From Collimonas fungivorans (GTDB lineage Bacteria; Pseudomonadota; Gammaproteobacteria; Burkholderiales; Burkholderiaceae_D), in NCBI RefSeq assembly GCF_001584145.1, contig NZ_CP013232.1:5456001-5520000 (forward strand): a stretch of 64,000 bases of DNA, written 5' to 3'. Below, piece after piece: positions 43,876 to 53,823 of this stretch (position 1 is the stretch's first letter; each line of letters opens with the position of its first letter). Below the pieces are notes generated by a model, which was not told where the DNA came from, did no database searches, and was given only the letters and a program-made list of their open reading frames with translations. Position numbers and translations under genes: made by a program.

Positions 43876-44247
43876 GGTTGCGTAAACAACGTGGAAGCGC
43901 CTGTTTACGGCATATCCAGGCTCTTGCCCAAACTAGTATCAATAAAAATACTATTTACAATCAAAGACTTAAGTTGAACATTCTGGACAGGCAAAAAAAT
44001 TTCCGCTTTTAAAAAATCGCCTTGCGGAAACAAAATTATGTGCATAACTAAATTCGCAATGCCCCAAAACAAAGCAGAAAAAGGTAACAACAAGGAAGCT
44101 TCAAGGTAACAATCAGGTCCACATTCAAATGCATGGCCGTGCACCACCATGTCACTTTTTTCAGCCGTTCCGTCAGTTTCGCACCGGAAAAATTAGCCCG
44201 ATGTCAATTCATCGAAATCGAGGGTAAACCCTAATTTCTAAGATTCC

Positions 44248-44340
44248 ACTTAATGTAAAACATGAGGAAATGCCCTAAGCATCGGTTTCATAAGCGCTTT
44301 TCAAATTATCCACAATGTCTGTGGATAACTTTGTGGACAA
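44248..44340. repeat. 93-bp direct repeat, copy B, with DnaA boxes
   Basis: Boxes: TTATCCACA (44306-44314, perfect consensus), TGTGGATAA (44320-44328, perfect in reverse) and TGTGGACAA (44332-44340). The arrangement with fixed spacing is the same as in copy A. Confidence 0.75.
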
Positions 44341-44619
44341 CCTGCTCTTGACAGGCTGCAGCCTCATATTTGATGCGGGTTTCAATAAATTGCCTAAACT
44401 AAAAGCAGAAAATAAACCCTTTTAAATCAATCGCTTACAAAACAGACTCAAGCAGAAAATAAAAAATATAGATATAAATAATTTCCGTGGTGCAGCAGAT
44501 TTATTTTGTGCATAACTAGCGCGTACCAATCTCCGGATTGCAGACGAATGTGTTATGCGTGACAGCGTGTAACAGCATCCATCAGCAAGTAGCAGCCACG
44601 GGTTCCTACCGGCAAGCTT

Positions 44620-45699
44620 CTATCCGCGCAATTTACGGCTGATTTCGTGCACCGCTTCAACCATGACGGCGACCGATTCCGGCGGCGTGAATTGCGAAAT
44701 GCCGTGGCCCAGGTTGAATACGTGGCCGCTGCCGGCTTGCGGCGCGCCATAGGCGTTCAGCAGGCGCGCGACTTCGCTGCGGATCTGTTCCGGATTGGCA
44801 AACAGCACCGCCGGATCAAGATTGCCCTGCAAGGCGACACGCTGGCCGATGCGGGCCCGCGCCTCAGCCAGGTTGACGGTCCAGTCGAGGCCAACGGCAT
44901 CGGCGCCGATGTCGGCAATCTGTTCCAGCCACAGGCCGCCGCCCTTGGTGAATACGATAGCCGGAATCGGCACCCCATCTTTTTCACGCTGCAGCTGGGA
45001 CATCACCTGGCGCATGTAATCCAGCGAAAATTCCTGGTAGGCGCCGTCCGCCAATGCTCCGCCCCAGGAATCGAAAATCATCACGGCCTGGGCGCCGGCG
45101 TCGATCTGCGCATTCAGGTAAGCAGCCACCGCCGCCGCATTGGTGCTGAGCACGTGGTGCATCAGGTCCGGGCGGTTGTACAACATGGTCTTGACGGTAT
45201 GGAACTCGCGCGAACCTTCGCCCTCGACCATGTAACAAGCCAGGGTCCACGGGCTGCCGGCGAAACCGATCAGCGGCACCCGGCCGTTGAGTTCGGTGCG
45301 GATCTGGGTGACCGCCTTGAAAACGTAATCGAGCTTGCCCAGGTCCGGGGTTTGCAGCGCCATCACGTCTTTTTCATCGCGCAGCGGATGCCGGAACTTG
45401 GGGCCTTCGCCGTCGGCGAAATACAGGCCCAGGCCCATCGCGTCCGGCACCGTGAGGATGTCGGAAAACAGGATCGCGGCGTCCAGCGGAAAACGCTCCA
45501 GCGGCTGCAGCGTGACTTCGGTAGCGTAATCGGGATTGGTCGCCAGCCCCATGAAGGAGCCGGCGCGGCTGCGGGTTTTACGGTACTCCGGCAGGTAGCG
45601 GCCGGCCTGGCGCATCAGCCACAGCGGCGTGTACTCGGTTGGCTGGCGCAGCAGCGCGCGCAGGAAGGTATCGTTCTTGAGCGGAGCGAATTGTGACAT
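44620..45699 (-). CDS. hemE: uroporphyrinogen decarboxylase HemE
   Basis: 359 residues from the ATG at 45699 ([16 protein letters not shown]), the usual start in this family; an ATG nine bases earlier is also possible. Contains [19 protein letters not shown], the substrate-binding signature, and [20 protein letters not shown]. Decarboxylates uroporphyrinogen III to coproporphyrinogen III in haem synthesis. Confidence 0.97.
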   Translation of the reverse strand: MSQFAPLKNDTFLRALLRQPTEYTPLWLMRQAGRYLPEYRKTRSRAGSFMGLATNPDYATEVTLQPLERFPLDAAILFSDILTVPDAMGLGLYFADGEGPKFRHPLRDEKDVMALQTPDLGKLDYVFKAVTQIRTELNGRVPLIGFAGSPWTLACYMVEGEGSREFHTVKTMLYNRPDLMHHVLSTNAAAVAAYLNAQIDAGAQAVMIFDSWGGALADGAYQEFSLDYMRQVMSQLQREKDGVPIPAIVFTKGGGLWLEQIADIGADAVGLDWTVNLAEARARIGQRVALQGNLDPAVLFANPEQIRSEVARLLNAYGAPQAGSGHVFNLGHGISQFTPPESVAVMVEAVHEISRKLRG

Positions 45700-45795
45700 A
45701 AGAGGCAATCTGAATACGTGTAATAACGCCCCATTATCTCATTCAAACCGGCGGCCGCGACATCGGTTCCTTGTATGCCAGGTATATGGCCGCGA

Positions 45796-46710
45796 TTACC
45801 CTGCCTCGCGGTGCTCCGCCACCAGGTCATCCAGAAACGCCTGCAGCACTTCGCCGCGGCTGGACTGGCGGCGCGCCACCATATGCAGGGTGACCTCGTA
45901 GGACAGCAGCGCCGGGTTGAGCGCCGCCAGCAATCCCTGCTGCACCAGAGGTGCGGCAAAGTGCTGCGGCAGGAAGCCGAGATGCTGCCCCGACAAAATC
46001 AGGACTGCGACCGCCTCCATGTTGTCGGCCAGCGCCGTCACCCGCGTCGGCGAAAATACGCCGCCCGGGCCATCGGCCTCCGGCAGCGGATAACTGCGCC
46101 AGACCCAGTCGTGCTGCGCCAATGCAGCTGTCGTCAGTTTTCCGGCCTGCCGGAACAATGGATGCGTGGCGGCGCAATAAGCCACCTGGTGTTCCGTGTA
46201 CAGAGGCAGGTATTCCAGGTTCGGCAAACAGTGCCAGAAATAGCCGATGCCAAGGTCGAGGCGGCCGTTGATCACCTCTTCCTCCAGCTGGCCCGGCGCC
46301 AGCACCGCCAGCGACAGCGTCACCGCCTCGTCGCGCGCACGGAACCGGGCGATGGCCTGGCCCAGGCGCGCGTTGGCGCTCATGGCGGCATGGCCGATCA
46401 GGCCCAGGTGCAATTGTCCGGACAGCTTGCGGCCGATCTGCCGCGCGTCCAGGCAAAAATGGTCGATGTTTTCCAGCAGCTGGCGGCTGGATTGGGCAAA
46501 TTGCTCGCCGCGCGGCGTCAGGCGAAATCCGGCGCGGCCCCGCTCGCACAGGCGAAAGCCAAGCCGCGTCTCCAGTGTCGCCAGCTGGGTGCTGATGGTG
46601 GACTGGCTGACGTTGAGCGCCGTTTGCGCAGCGGAAATGCCGCCAGCGTCCAGCACCGACAGGAATATACGGATCAGGCGCAGGTCAAGGTCTGATAACT
46701 GGTTGAGCAT
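45796..46710 (-). CDS. LysR-family regulator, divergent from agmatinase
   Basis: 304 residues with N-terminal helix-turn-helix (LRLIRIFLSVLDAGGISAAQ; LNVSQSTISTQLATLETRLG) and a co-inducer domain. Shares a 154-bp intergenic region with the agmatinase-family gene and probably activates it in response to its substrate. Confidence 0.9.
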   Translation of the reverse strand: MLNQLSDLDLRLIRIFLSVLDAGGISAAQTALNVSQSTISTQLATLETRLGFRLCERGRAGFRLTPRGEQFAQSSRQLLENIDHFCLDARQIGRKLSGQLHLGLIGHAAMSANARLGQAIARFRARDEAVTLSLAVLAPGQLEEEVINGRLDLGIGYFWHCLPNLEYLPLYTEHQVAYCAATHPLFRQAGKLTTAALAQHDWVWRSYPLPEADGPGGVFSPTRVTALADNMEAVAVLILSGQHLGFLPQHFAAPLVQQGLLAALNPALLSYEVTLHMVARRQSSRGEVLQAFLDDLVAEHREAG

Positions 46711-46808
46711 GCCAGGTCGGGAATTAGGGAATCAGGTCGATCATACATCTATCTGAATCAATGTAAATATTCGATTACACAGATTTTTACTAATGTTATT
46801 TACCGCTA

Positions 46809-46823
46809 GAGTAGCTGCTACTC
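46809..46823. promoter_or_regulatory. palindrome GAGTAG-CTG-CTACTC
   Basis: Perfect inverted repeat 42 bases before the agmatinase ATG, in the region shared with the divergent LysR gene. Related AGTAGCT sequences occur ahead of the M20 gene (near 49423-49439). Candidate regulator site. Confidence 0.45.
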
Positions 46824-46864
46824 ATTAACTACCCCACCCCATTCATCCCTTCCCGGAGACGATC

Positions 46865-47818
46865 ATGTCGGAAACCCCACTTTACCAACCGCTGGGCGGC
46901 AACGACATGCCGCGTTTCGGCGGCATCGCCACCATGATGCGTTTGCCGCATGTCGCCAGCAGCGCGGAACTGGACGCCTGTTTTGTCGGCGTACCGTTCG
47001 ATCTCGGCACCTCGAACCGCTCCGGCACCCGTTTCGGCCCGCGCCAGATCCGTACCGAATCGGTGCTGCTGCGGCCTTACAACATGGCGACCCGTGCCGC
47101 GCCCTTCGATGCGCTGCGCATTGCCGACCTCGGCGATGTCGCCATCAATCCCTACAACCTGCTGGATTCGATCAAGCTGATCGAGACTGCCTACGACGGC
47201 ATCGTCGCTTCCGGCTGCCGCCCGATTTCGCTGGGCGGCGACCATACCATCGCGCTGCCCATCCTGCGCGCGCTGCATCGCAAATACGGCAAGATCGGCC
47301 TGATCCATGTCGACGCCCATGCCGACGTCAACGACACCATGTTCGGCGAAAAGATCGCGCACGGCACGCCGTTCCGCCGCGCGGTGGAAGAAGGCTTGCT
47401 GGATTGCCAGCGCGTGGTGCAGATCGGCTTGCGCGGGACCGGTTATACCGCGGAAGATTTCGACTGGTGCCGCGACCAGGGTTTCAAGGTGGTGCAAGTA
47501 GAAGAGTGCTGGAACAAATCGCTGGCGCCGCTGATGGAAGAAGTGCGGGCGCGCCTGGCCGGCGGCCCGGTCTACCTGAGCTTCGACATCGACGGCATCG
47601 ATCCGGCCTATGCGCCCGGCACCGGCACCCCGGAAATCGCCGGCCTGACCGTGCCGCAGGCGCTGGAAATCATCCGCGGCGCCTGGGGCCTGGACATCGT
47701 CGGCGCCGACCTGGTCGAAGTGTCGCCGCCTTACGACCCGGTCGGCACCACTGCCCTGCTGGGCGCCAACCTGGCGTATGAAATGCTGTGCGTGCTGCCG
47801 GGCGTGCCGCGCCGCTAG
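46865..47818 (+). CDS. agmatinase/guanidinobutyrase-family ureohydrolase
   Basis: 317 residues. Manganese ligands in SLGGDHTIALP, VDAHADVND and SFDIDGIDPAYAPGTGTPE. Releases urea from agmatine or a related guanidino acid (4-guanidinobutyrate, guanidinopropionate). Strong ribosome site CCCGGAGA. Substrate cannot be chosen from sequence, but the divergent LysR regulator is usual for guanidinobutyrase. Confidence 0.9.
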   Translation: MSETPLYQPLGGNDMPRFGGIATMMRLPHVASSAELDACFVGVPFDLGTSNRSGTRFGPRQIRTESVLLRPYNMATRAAPFDALRIADLGDVAINPYNLLDSIKLIETAYDGIVASGCRPISLGGDHTIALPILRALHRKYGKIGLIHVDAHADVNDTMFGEKIAHGTPFRRAVEEGLLDCQRVVQIGLRGTGYTAEDFDWCRDQGFKVVQVEECWNKSLAPLMEEVRARLAGGPVYLSFDIDGIDPAYAPGTGTPEIAGLTVPQALEIIRGAWGLDIVGADLVEVSPPYDPVGTTALLGANLAYEMLCVLPGVPRR

Positions 47819-47820
47819 AC

Positions 47821-49407
47821 TTATTCATCGTCGCGCCACGGGATGGTCCATTCCTCACCGCGCACCGTCGTGATGTATTCCGGCCAGCGGTACTGGTGCG
47901 GCACCTTGAAATCTTTCGGCAGCAGCGGCGCCTGCCAGTCGCTGCCGCCGATGCCGCCGCCGGTGCGTTGCCTGAATTCATCGCCGGCGGCCTGCAACAG
48001 CGCCGGCTCGGCAAACAGGTCGATCAAGGTGGCGGCGATGGTCTTGGCAGCGGACTGGATCATCGGATCGATGGTGGCCGGAATCCCGCCCAGCGCATTC
48101 GCCACCCAGTCCGGATATACAAAACCCCGCGGCGCGCTCAGCATCGGCCGCGCCACGTACAGGCGCACGGTCGGGCAATGCCAGGTGTAGTCGGTGTAAT
48201 CGTCCGAGGTCAGGTATTTCTGCCAGGCCGGCATTTGCTTGCGCAGCTCGCGCTCGCAATCTTCCGGGTCGATCAGTTCCTCGGTGACCGCCAGGAACGG
48301 TTTTTCCATCGGCTCGTGGCCGAGATTGCGCTGGATTTCCTGGGCGATGCGGATCGCCTCCCCGTTCCATCTGGGCGGTCCGGCCAGCACCATGTTGTCG
48401 TAGGTGGCGCGCGCCATCACGTGATTCGGCAAACCGCCGCGCGATTTGCTGACCCAGGTTTTCTTCCACTCGCAAAACGTCGCCTTGGCCGCGGCTTCGG
48501 CATTGTTGTCCATCACCTGGCTGATGATCTCGGCCTGTTCGACGGAGTCGGTGCGCAGCATGAAATTGATCTGCGATACATGCGGCGTCAGGTTGTCGGC
48601 AGTGGCCTGGCCGGCGCACAGGATCGCTTCGTTGAAACTCCACAGGCCGGCGGCCGGCAGCATCGAGCGGCGCAAACTCTCATTGAGGTTATAGAACAGC
48701 ACCAGCGCATCGCTGGCGCCGGGAGCGCGCGCGGCCAGGTGGTTTTGCGGGATCGGGCTGAACTTGTCGGCGGCGATCCAGTTTTCCGGCGCATCGCAGG
48801 TGAAAGTGTAGATGTAGTTGTAGCCGACGCCGCAATGGGCGTCCCAGACCGTGGTGTTGCACAGTGGCAGCATATAGGTCGGATGGAAACTCACCGCCGC
48901 GTCGAGCGTATCGTAATAGCCCTTGGCGGCGTGGATCGGTTTCGAGGCGCGCAGTTTTTCGGCCGGCTCGCCGAACACCTTGAGCGTGCCGCGGATGCCG
49001 AATTTCAGCATGGCGTTTTGCGCCGCCAGCGCGCCGCCGAGCGCGCTGATGCCCAGCGCCGAATGCGGATCGGTATGGCCTGGCGCATATTTGGACAAGC
49101 CGGCGCGCGGTTCTTTCCTGGTCGAGGCCGCCTGGCAGTTGCCGGGCACCGCATCGTATTCGGCATAAGTGGCGATGGTGGGGCCGTCGCCGTTCGTGAA
49201 CGTGGCAACAAAAGCGGTCGGCATGCCGCCGCTGCCGGTTTCGACCTCGAACCCGTATTCGCGCAGTTTGGCGACATACCAGGCACAGGACTTGTATTCG
49301 CGGAAAGCCGGTTCGGCATAGTGCCAGATGGTCTGGTGCCAGTCGGACAGCTGGCGGGCGTGGTCGCCTACCCAATCCAGCGCACTTTGTTTTGCTTCGG
49401 TAGTCAT
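47821..49407 (-). CDS. M20-family amidohydrolase (AbgB-like)
   Basis: 528 residues, larger than typical M20 peptidases. WHQTIWHYAEPAFREYKSCA near the N-terminus, TYAEYDAVPG (metal-binding region), and GHTDPHSALG, GEPAEKLRASKP and DAAVSFHP, matching aminobenzoyl-glutamate/indole-acetyl amino acid hydrolases. Hydrolyses an amide bond of an N-acyl amino acid. A divergent LysR gene at 49525 is its likely regulator. Confidence 0.88.
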   Translation of the reverse strand: MTTEAKQSALDWVGDHARQLSDWHQTIWHYAEPAFREYKSCAWYVAKLREYGFEVETGSGGMPTAFVATFTNGDGPTIATYAEYDAVPGNCQAASTRKEPRAGLSKYAPGHTDPHSALGISALGGALAAQNAMLKFGIRGTLKVFGEPAEKLRASKPIHAAKGYYDTLDAAVSFHPTYMLPLCNTTVWDAHCGVGYNYIYTFTCDAPENWIAADKFSPIPQNHLAARAPGASDALVLFYNLNESLRRSMLPAAGLWSFNEAILCAGQATADNLTPHVSQINFMLRTDSVEQAEIISQVMDNNAEAAAKATFCEWKKTWVSKSRGGLPNHVMARATYDNMVLAGPPRWNGEAIRIAQEIQRNLGHEPMEKPFLAVTEELIDPEDCERELRKQMPAWQKYLTSDDYTDYTWHCPTVRLYVARPMLSAPRGFVYPDWVANALGGIPATIDPMIQSAAKTIAATLIDLFAEPALLQAAGDEFRQRTGGGIGGSDWQAPLLPKDFKVPHQYRWPEYITTVRGEEWTIPWRDDE

Positions 49408-49524
49408 GGTCGTCTCCGGGATAGTAGCTACGGTAGCTGCCGATGCATACTAATCACGATGCGCGCCATGCCATAATTAACGGTCATCTGTTTTGTCGAT
49501 AACGCCCTGCTTCATGGCTGCTCT

Positions 49525-50412
49525 ATGACCCTGGAAAACCTGCTGGTATTCGCCACCATCGCCGACTGCGGCAGCTTGTCGGCGGCGGCGCGCCGCCTGG
49601 GCAAGGCGCAATCGACGGTCAGCACCGCGCTGTCCAACCTGGAAGTGGACATGGGCACGCGCTTGTTCGAGCGCGACCTGCACCACCTGGCCCTGACCGC
49701 CGACGGCGCCGTGCTGCTGGGTTTTGCCCGCTCGACGCTGACCGCGGCCGGCAACCTGGAACGCAAGGCGCACAGCCTGAGCGCCGGCCACGGCCATCGC
49801 TTGCGGCTGGGCATCGACCAGGCCTTGCCGCTGGCCCGCAGCCATGCCTTGTGCGCCGAACTGGAGCGGCGCTTCCCGCAACTGCAGCTGGAACTGTTCC
49901 GCCCCACCAGTATCGACGCCACCGACCTGATGCGGCGCGGTCTGCTCGATATCGCGATTGCGGTCACGGTCGATCCCATGCCCAGCGACTTCAACGCCTG
50001 TTCGCTGGGCCAGCTGCAATTCGTGCCGGTCGCCGCCGCAGATCACGCATTGAGCCGCCTGCCGCTGGTGCATAACAGCGACCTGGCGCAGCACCGGCAA
50101 TTGCTGGCGTCCAGCCGCGACGGCGGCGATGCTTCCATCTTCGGCCGCTACAGCGAAATCATGTGGCGCATCGAAAGCCCGGAATTGCTGCTGGATCTGC
50201 TCAGGCGCGGCATGGGCTGGGCTTTCCTGCCGCAGCATGCGATGCAGGAAAGCAGCCTGCGCGACGGCCTGAAAATCCTGGCCCATGAATACCAGGAACC
50301 GGCTTTCCTGAAAAGCGTCGACCTGATCTGGAGCAAACAGGAACAGCAGAGCGAGGCAGCGCGCTGGCTCAGCGGCGATCTCGGATGGGCTCGTTCCGTA
50401 GTGCCATCCTGA
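49525..50412 (+). CDS. LysR-family transcriptional regulator
   Basis: 295 residues. HTH: NLLVFATIADCGSLSAAARR and LGKAQSTVSTALSNLEVDMG, followed by the effector domain. Divergent from the M20 amidohydrolase (117-bp gap) and convergent with the AraC gene. Confidence 0.9.
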   Translation: MTLENLLVFATIADCGSLSAAARRLGKAQSTVSTALSNLEVDMGTRLFERDLHHLALTADGAVLLGFARSTLTAAGNLERKAHSLSAGHGHRLRLGIDQALPLARSHALCAELERRFPQLQLELFRPTSIDATDLMRRGLLDIAIAVTVDPMPSDFNACSLGQLQFVPVAAADHALSRLPLVHNSDLAQHRQLLASSRDGGDASIFGRYSEIMWRIESPELLLDLLRRGMGWAFLPQHAMQESSLRDGLKILAHEYQEPAFLKSVDLIWSKQEQQSEAARWLSGDLGWARSVVPS

Positions 50413-50461
50413 TCAATTTAACTGATTGAAGTAAGTGCACGCACTCTGATACAGCTAGCTG

Positions 50462-51316
50462 CTACCTGTATCTCTGCTTGAATTCGCGTGGGCTGACGCC
50501 CTTGGCGGCACGGAACTGGCGGTTGAAATGGGCCAGGTTGCGGTAACCCGCTTCCTCGGCAATCACGCCTATCGCCTTGTCGGTCTGGATCAGTTGCTGG
50601 CAGGCGCTGCCGATGCGCAACTGGGCCAGGTAAGCGGTCACGGTCAACTGCGTGTGGCGCTTGAAAAAGCGATGGAAAGCCCCTACCGACAGCGCCGCGC
50701 GCTCGGCCAGCAGCTCGACCGGCAGCGCCGTCTGGAAATGCGCATGCATATAATCCAGCACCCGCCCCATGCGCTGGCGCTGGGTATCCACCGCAATCGA
50801 AGCGGAAGCCACCGAGGCCAGCGGCTGCGCTTGTTCATCTTGCGCCAGCAGCAACAGCAGCTCCAGCAATAGCGGCAGGCGCTGCGCCGGCCCCAGTTTC
50901 TCCATGCGCAGCATCAGCGGCCTGACGCGAGCCGCAGCCTCGGCCGAGAATTGCAATCCCCTGTCGGCTCGTTTGCCCAGTTGCAGCAGGCCGCCCAGTT
51001 CCGGCAAACTGGTTTGCAGCTGCACCAGCCAGTCGCGCGAAAACCAGGCCACTATCGCCAGCATCTGCTGCCCGGGCGCTATCCGTTCGCTGGCCGACCA
51101 GGTATGCGGCAAGTTCGGCCCCAGCAGTACCAGGTCGCCATCGGTGAAATCGGCCAGGTGGTCGCCCACATAGCGCTGGCCGCGTGCATTCAGGGTCAGG
51201 GTCAGCTCGAACTCCGGATGGTAATGCCAGAGAAACGGCAGCTCCGGCAATTGGCGCCACAGCAGCTGCCAGGAATGACCGGGAGACAGGGTGAGGTGCT
51301 CGTATTGCGGTCGCAT
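50462..51316 (-). CDS. AraC-family transcriptional regulator with cupin sensor
   Basis: 284 residues. N-terminal cupin (LWHYHPEFELTLTLNARGQR; FTDGDLVLLGPNLPHTW) and C-terminal AraC double HTH (VELLAERAALSVGAFHRFFK; GVIAEEAGYRNLAHFNRQFR; GVSPREFKQRYR). Divergent from the PhyH-family gene, its probable target. Confidence 0.92.
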   Translation of the reverse strand: MRPQYEHLTLSPGHSWQLLWRQLPELPFLWHYHPEFELTLTLNARGQRYVGDHLADFTDGDLVLLGPNLPHTWSASERIAPGQQMLAIVAWFSRDWLVQLQTSLPELGGLLQLGKRADRGLQFSAEAAARVRPLMLRMEKLGPAQRLPLLLELLLLLAQDEQAQPLASVASASIAVDTQRQRMGRVLDYMHAHFQTALPVELLAERAALSVGAFHRFFKRHTQLTVTAYLAQLRIGSACQQLIQTDKAIGVIAEEAGYRNLAHFNRQFRAAKGVSPREFKQRYR

Positions 51317-51465
51317 TCTGACCTTCCGGTGGATGAGTACATCAGAATAGTATCAACAAGCGGCAGTTGCGGCGAAATCGGCCAGCGCCCGGCAGCAGAG
51401 AATCGAGCTGCAAGCAAACCAGGCCCAGCCGACAACCAGCCAACAACGCCAATCCGGAGACCTTC

Positions 51466-52422
51466 ATGAACCAGCTTTACGCCGCCGCCAAACAAGCCCT
51501 CGGCAATCCATCCGTGCTATACCCCGTCCAGGAGCAGCTGCGCGACATACGCAAAACCCTGCCGCTGCGGGTATTGTCGGCCGCCGATTTCCAGCACTGG
51601 CAAACCTACGGCTACGTCATCGTCAGGCAGGCGGTCAGCGCCGAGCAGGTGCGGCGCACGGTCGACTTCCTGTGGGAATTCCAGGAGCTGGACCGCAATG
51701 CGCCGGAAACCTGGAACCGGGCCCAGCTGCGCGACCATGAAATGAAGGAGCTGAACGGTTCCGGCATGGTCGAGGCCTATCATCACCAGACCTTCTGGGA
51801 CAACCGCCAGACGCCGCGCATCGTCGACGCCTTCGTCGACATCTGGGACCGCGAAGACCTGTGGGTAACCATAGACCGCGCCAACCTGAATACGCCGAAT
51901 CAGGGCGCGCGGCGTTTCGGCGGTTTCATCCACTGGGACGCCGATACCTCGCTGGAACCGCTGCCGGTGAATGTGCAAGGCGTGCTGGCCTTATCGGACA
52001 CGACACCGGAAGGCGGCGGTTTCCAATGTATTCCCGAACTGTTCGAACATTTTGCCGAGTGGCGCAAGAGCGCGCCCAAGGACCGCAACCCGTGGCGCCC
52101 GGATGTGGAATCTCTGCCGTGGCAAGTGCAGTTCGTGCCCATGCAGGCGGGCGACCTGCTGATTTTCAACAGCCTGCTGGCGCACGGCATCCGCCCCAAC
52201 ACCTCGGCCGACCAGGTACGGCTGGCGCAGTACATCGCATTCACGCCGGCGCGCGAAGATGAAGCGGAATTGCGGGATTGGCGCTTGACAAGCTGGGAGC
52301 AGCGGACGCCGCCGGAGAGTTACGCCTTTCCCGGCGATCCGCGTGAATGGGAAAAGACCCGCTATCCCTTGGCGCAGCTGAGCGAGCTGGGCGAAAAAAT
52401 CCTGGGCAAGAAAGCCTGGTAA
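51466..52422 (+). CDS. phytanoyl-CoA dioxygenase (PhyH) family oxygenase
   Basis: 318 residues from the ATG at 51466 (GGAGA upstream); the frame extends to 51367 without support. Fe(II)/2-oxoglutarate site: HWDADT (His, Asp) and LLAHGIRPNTSADQVRLA (His, and Arg for 2-oxoglutarate). Hydroxylates an unknown small molecule. The AraC regulator is divergent. Confidence 0.88.
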   Translation: MNQLYAAAKQALGNPSVLYPVQEQLRDIRKTLPLRVLSAADFQHWQTYGYVIVRQAVSAEQVRRTVDFLWEFQELDRNAPETWNRAQLRDHEMKELNGSGMVEAYHHQTFWDNRQTPRIVDAFVDIWDREDLWVTIDRANLNTPNQGARRFGGFIHWDADTSLEPLPVNVQGVLALSDTTPEGGGFQCIPELFEHFAEWRKSAPKDRNPWRPDVESLPWQVQFVPMQAGDLLIFNSLLAHGIRPNTSADQVRLAQYIAFTPAREDEAELRDWRLTSWEQRTPPESYAFPGDPREWEKTRYPLAQLSELGEKILGKKAW

Positions 52423-52431
52423 ACCCGGCGC

Positions 52432-53604
52432 TTATTCGCTAGGGGTCAGCGCCAGGCTGTTGTTGCGTTCGATCGACGCCGACCACAAGGTCAGACCCAG
52501 CGCCGCCACCACTACCACCACGCCGACGTAAGGCAAGGTGGTGAGCTGGAAGCCGGCGCTGATCGCCATGCCGCCGAACCAGGCGCCGCTCGCATTGCCG
52601 AGGTTGAAAGCGCCCTGGTTCAGGGTCGAGGCCAGGTTAGGCGCAGCGCTGGCGCGTTCCACCACCAATACCTGCAGCGGCGGCACAATCGCAAACGCCA
52701 GCACGCCCCAGATGAAGATCGTGATCACGGCCGGCAACGGTGTACGCATGGTCAGGGTGAATACCGTCAGGACGATCGCCAGCGCCACCAGGAAACCGAT
52801 CAACGACGGCATCAGACGCCAGTCGGCCAGCTTGCCGCCGAGCGCGCTGCCTACCGTCAGGCCGAGGCCGAACACCAGCAGCACCAGTGTCACGGCATGC
52901 GGCGTCAATCCGGTGACGTCTTCCAGGATCGGCGTGATGTAGGTGAATACCGAAAACAGGCTGGCCGAAGCCAGCGCGCTGATCGCCAGCACCATCAATA
53001 CCTGCTTGTCCTTGAGCACGGCGAATTCCTGCAGCAGGCTGGTCTTTTGCATCTCGATTTTCTTCGGCAGCCAGAGCGCCAATGCAATCGCCGCCAGCAC
53101 CCCGATCACGGTCACCGCCCAGAACGTCGAGCGCCAGCCTAGCTGCTGGCCAAGGGCGGTGCCGAATGGCACGCCCAGCACATTGGCCAGGGTCAGGCCG
53201 GCAAACATCAGGGCGATCGCTTGCGCGCGCCGGTTGGGCGCCACCAGCCCGGCCGCCACCACCGAGCCGATGCCGAAAAACGCGCCGTGGCAGAACGCCG
53301 TCACCACCCGCGCCAGCATCAGCACCGCATAATTCGGCGACAAGGCGCACAGCACATTGCCAATGATGAACAAGCCGATCAGGCTCAGCAGCGCCGCCCG
53401 GCGCGGCATGTTGGCGGTGGCGATGGCGACGATCGGCGCCCCTATCGTCACGCCCAGCGCATAACCGGTCACCAGCATGCCCGCCGCCGGGATGGTTACC
53501 CCCAGGTCGCGCGCGACGTCGGGCAGCAGGCCCATGATGACGAACTCCGTCGTACCGATGCCGAAAGCGGCAACAGCAAGGGCAAATAGGGGCAAAGACA
53601 GCAT
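52432..53604 (-). CDS. MFS exporter, AraJ/arabinose-efflux-type
   Basis: 390 residues, 12 membrane helices. IGTTEFVIMGLLPDVARDLG, GYALGVTIGAPIVAIATANM and VTAFCHGAFFGIGSVVAAGL are the signatures of the DHA1 AraJ/PbuE drug and sugar efflux proteins. Ends ten bases from the PhyH gene, convergent. Substrate unknown. Confidence 0.9.
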   Translation of the reverse strand: MLSLPLFALAVAAFGIGTTEFVIMGLLPDVARDLGVTIPAAGMLVTGYALGVTIGAPIVAIATANMPRRAALLSLIGLFIIGNVLCALSPNYAVLMLARVVTAFCHGAFFGIGSVVAAGLVAPNRRAQAIALMFAGLTLANVLGVPFGTALGQQLGWRSTFWAVTVIGVLAAIALALWLPKKIEMQKTSLLQEFAVLKDKQVLMVLAISALASASLFSVFTYITPILEDVTGLTPHAVTLVLLVFGLGLTVGSALGGKLADWRLMPSLIGFLVALAIVLTVFTLTMRTPLPAVITIFIWGVLAFAIVPPLQVLVVERASAAPNLASTLNQGAFNLGNASGAWFGGMAISAGFQLTTLPYVGVVVVVAALGLTLWSASIERNNSLALTPSE

Positions 53605-53823
53605 GATGATCGTCCGGAAATGGAACCGCCGAACAGCAGGAAAGCGCGGCGGTCTGAGGCGCGCACCGGGGCCATGGTGCGAAGCAACATTATATCAACG
53701 GCGGTTTGTTTGTGTTAGCGCTACCAGATTTCTGCGTTGAAATCTGGCAGCAAGAACGGAAAGTGTTGGATTTTTGCGATAAGAAGCAGCGCTGCAATCA
53801 CCCTCCAACGGTCCGCCGGAGCC

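Larger units (their letters stand above)
43781..44619. promoter_or_regulatory. AT-rich intergenic region between priA and hemE with repeats and DnaA boxes
   Basis: 840 bases with no convincing gene, clearly AT-richer than surroundings. It contains the upstream region of priA, the region after the hemE stop and two copies of a 93-bp repeat with three DnaA-type boxes each. dnaA, dnaN or gidA are not nearby, so this is probably not the chromosomal origin. Confidence 0.55.

Noticed and set aside
43781..44619. Chromosomal origin of replication
   Set aside because: DnaA boxes and AT-richness are present, but no dnaA, dnaN, gidA/mnmG or parAB genes are nearby and an unwinding element with clustered boxes is not apparent; promoter control of priA is simpler.
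50448..50472. Bidirectional terminator GATACAG/CTGTATC between the LysR and AraC genes
   Set aside because: The repeat overlaps the AraC stop codon and has no T-run on either strand.
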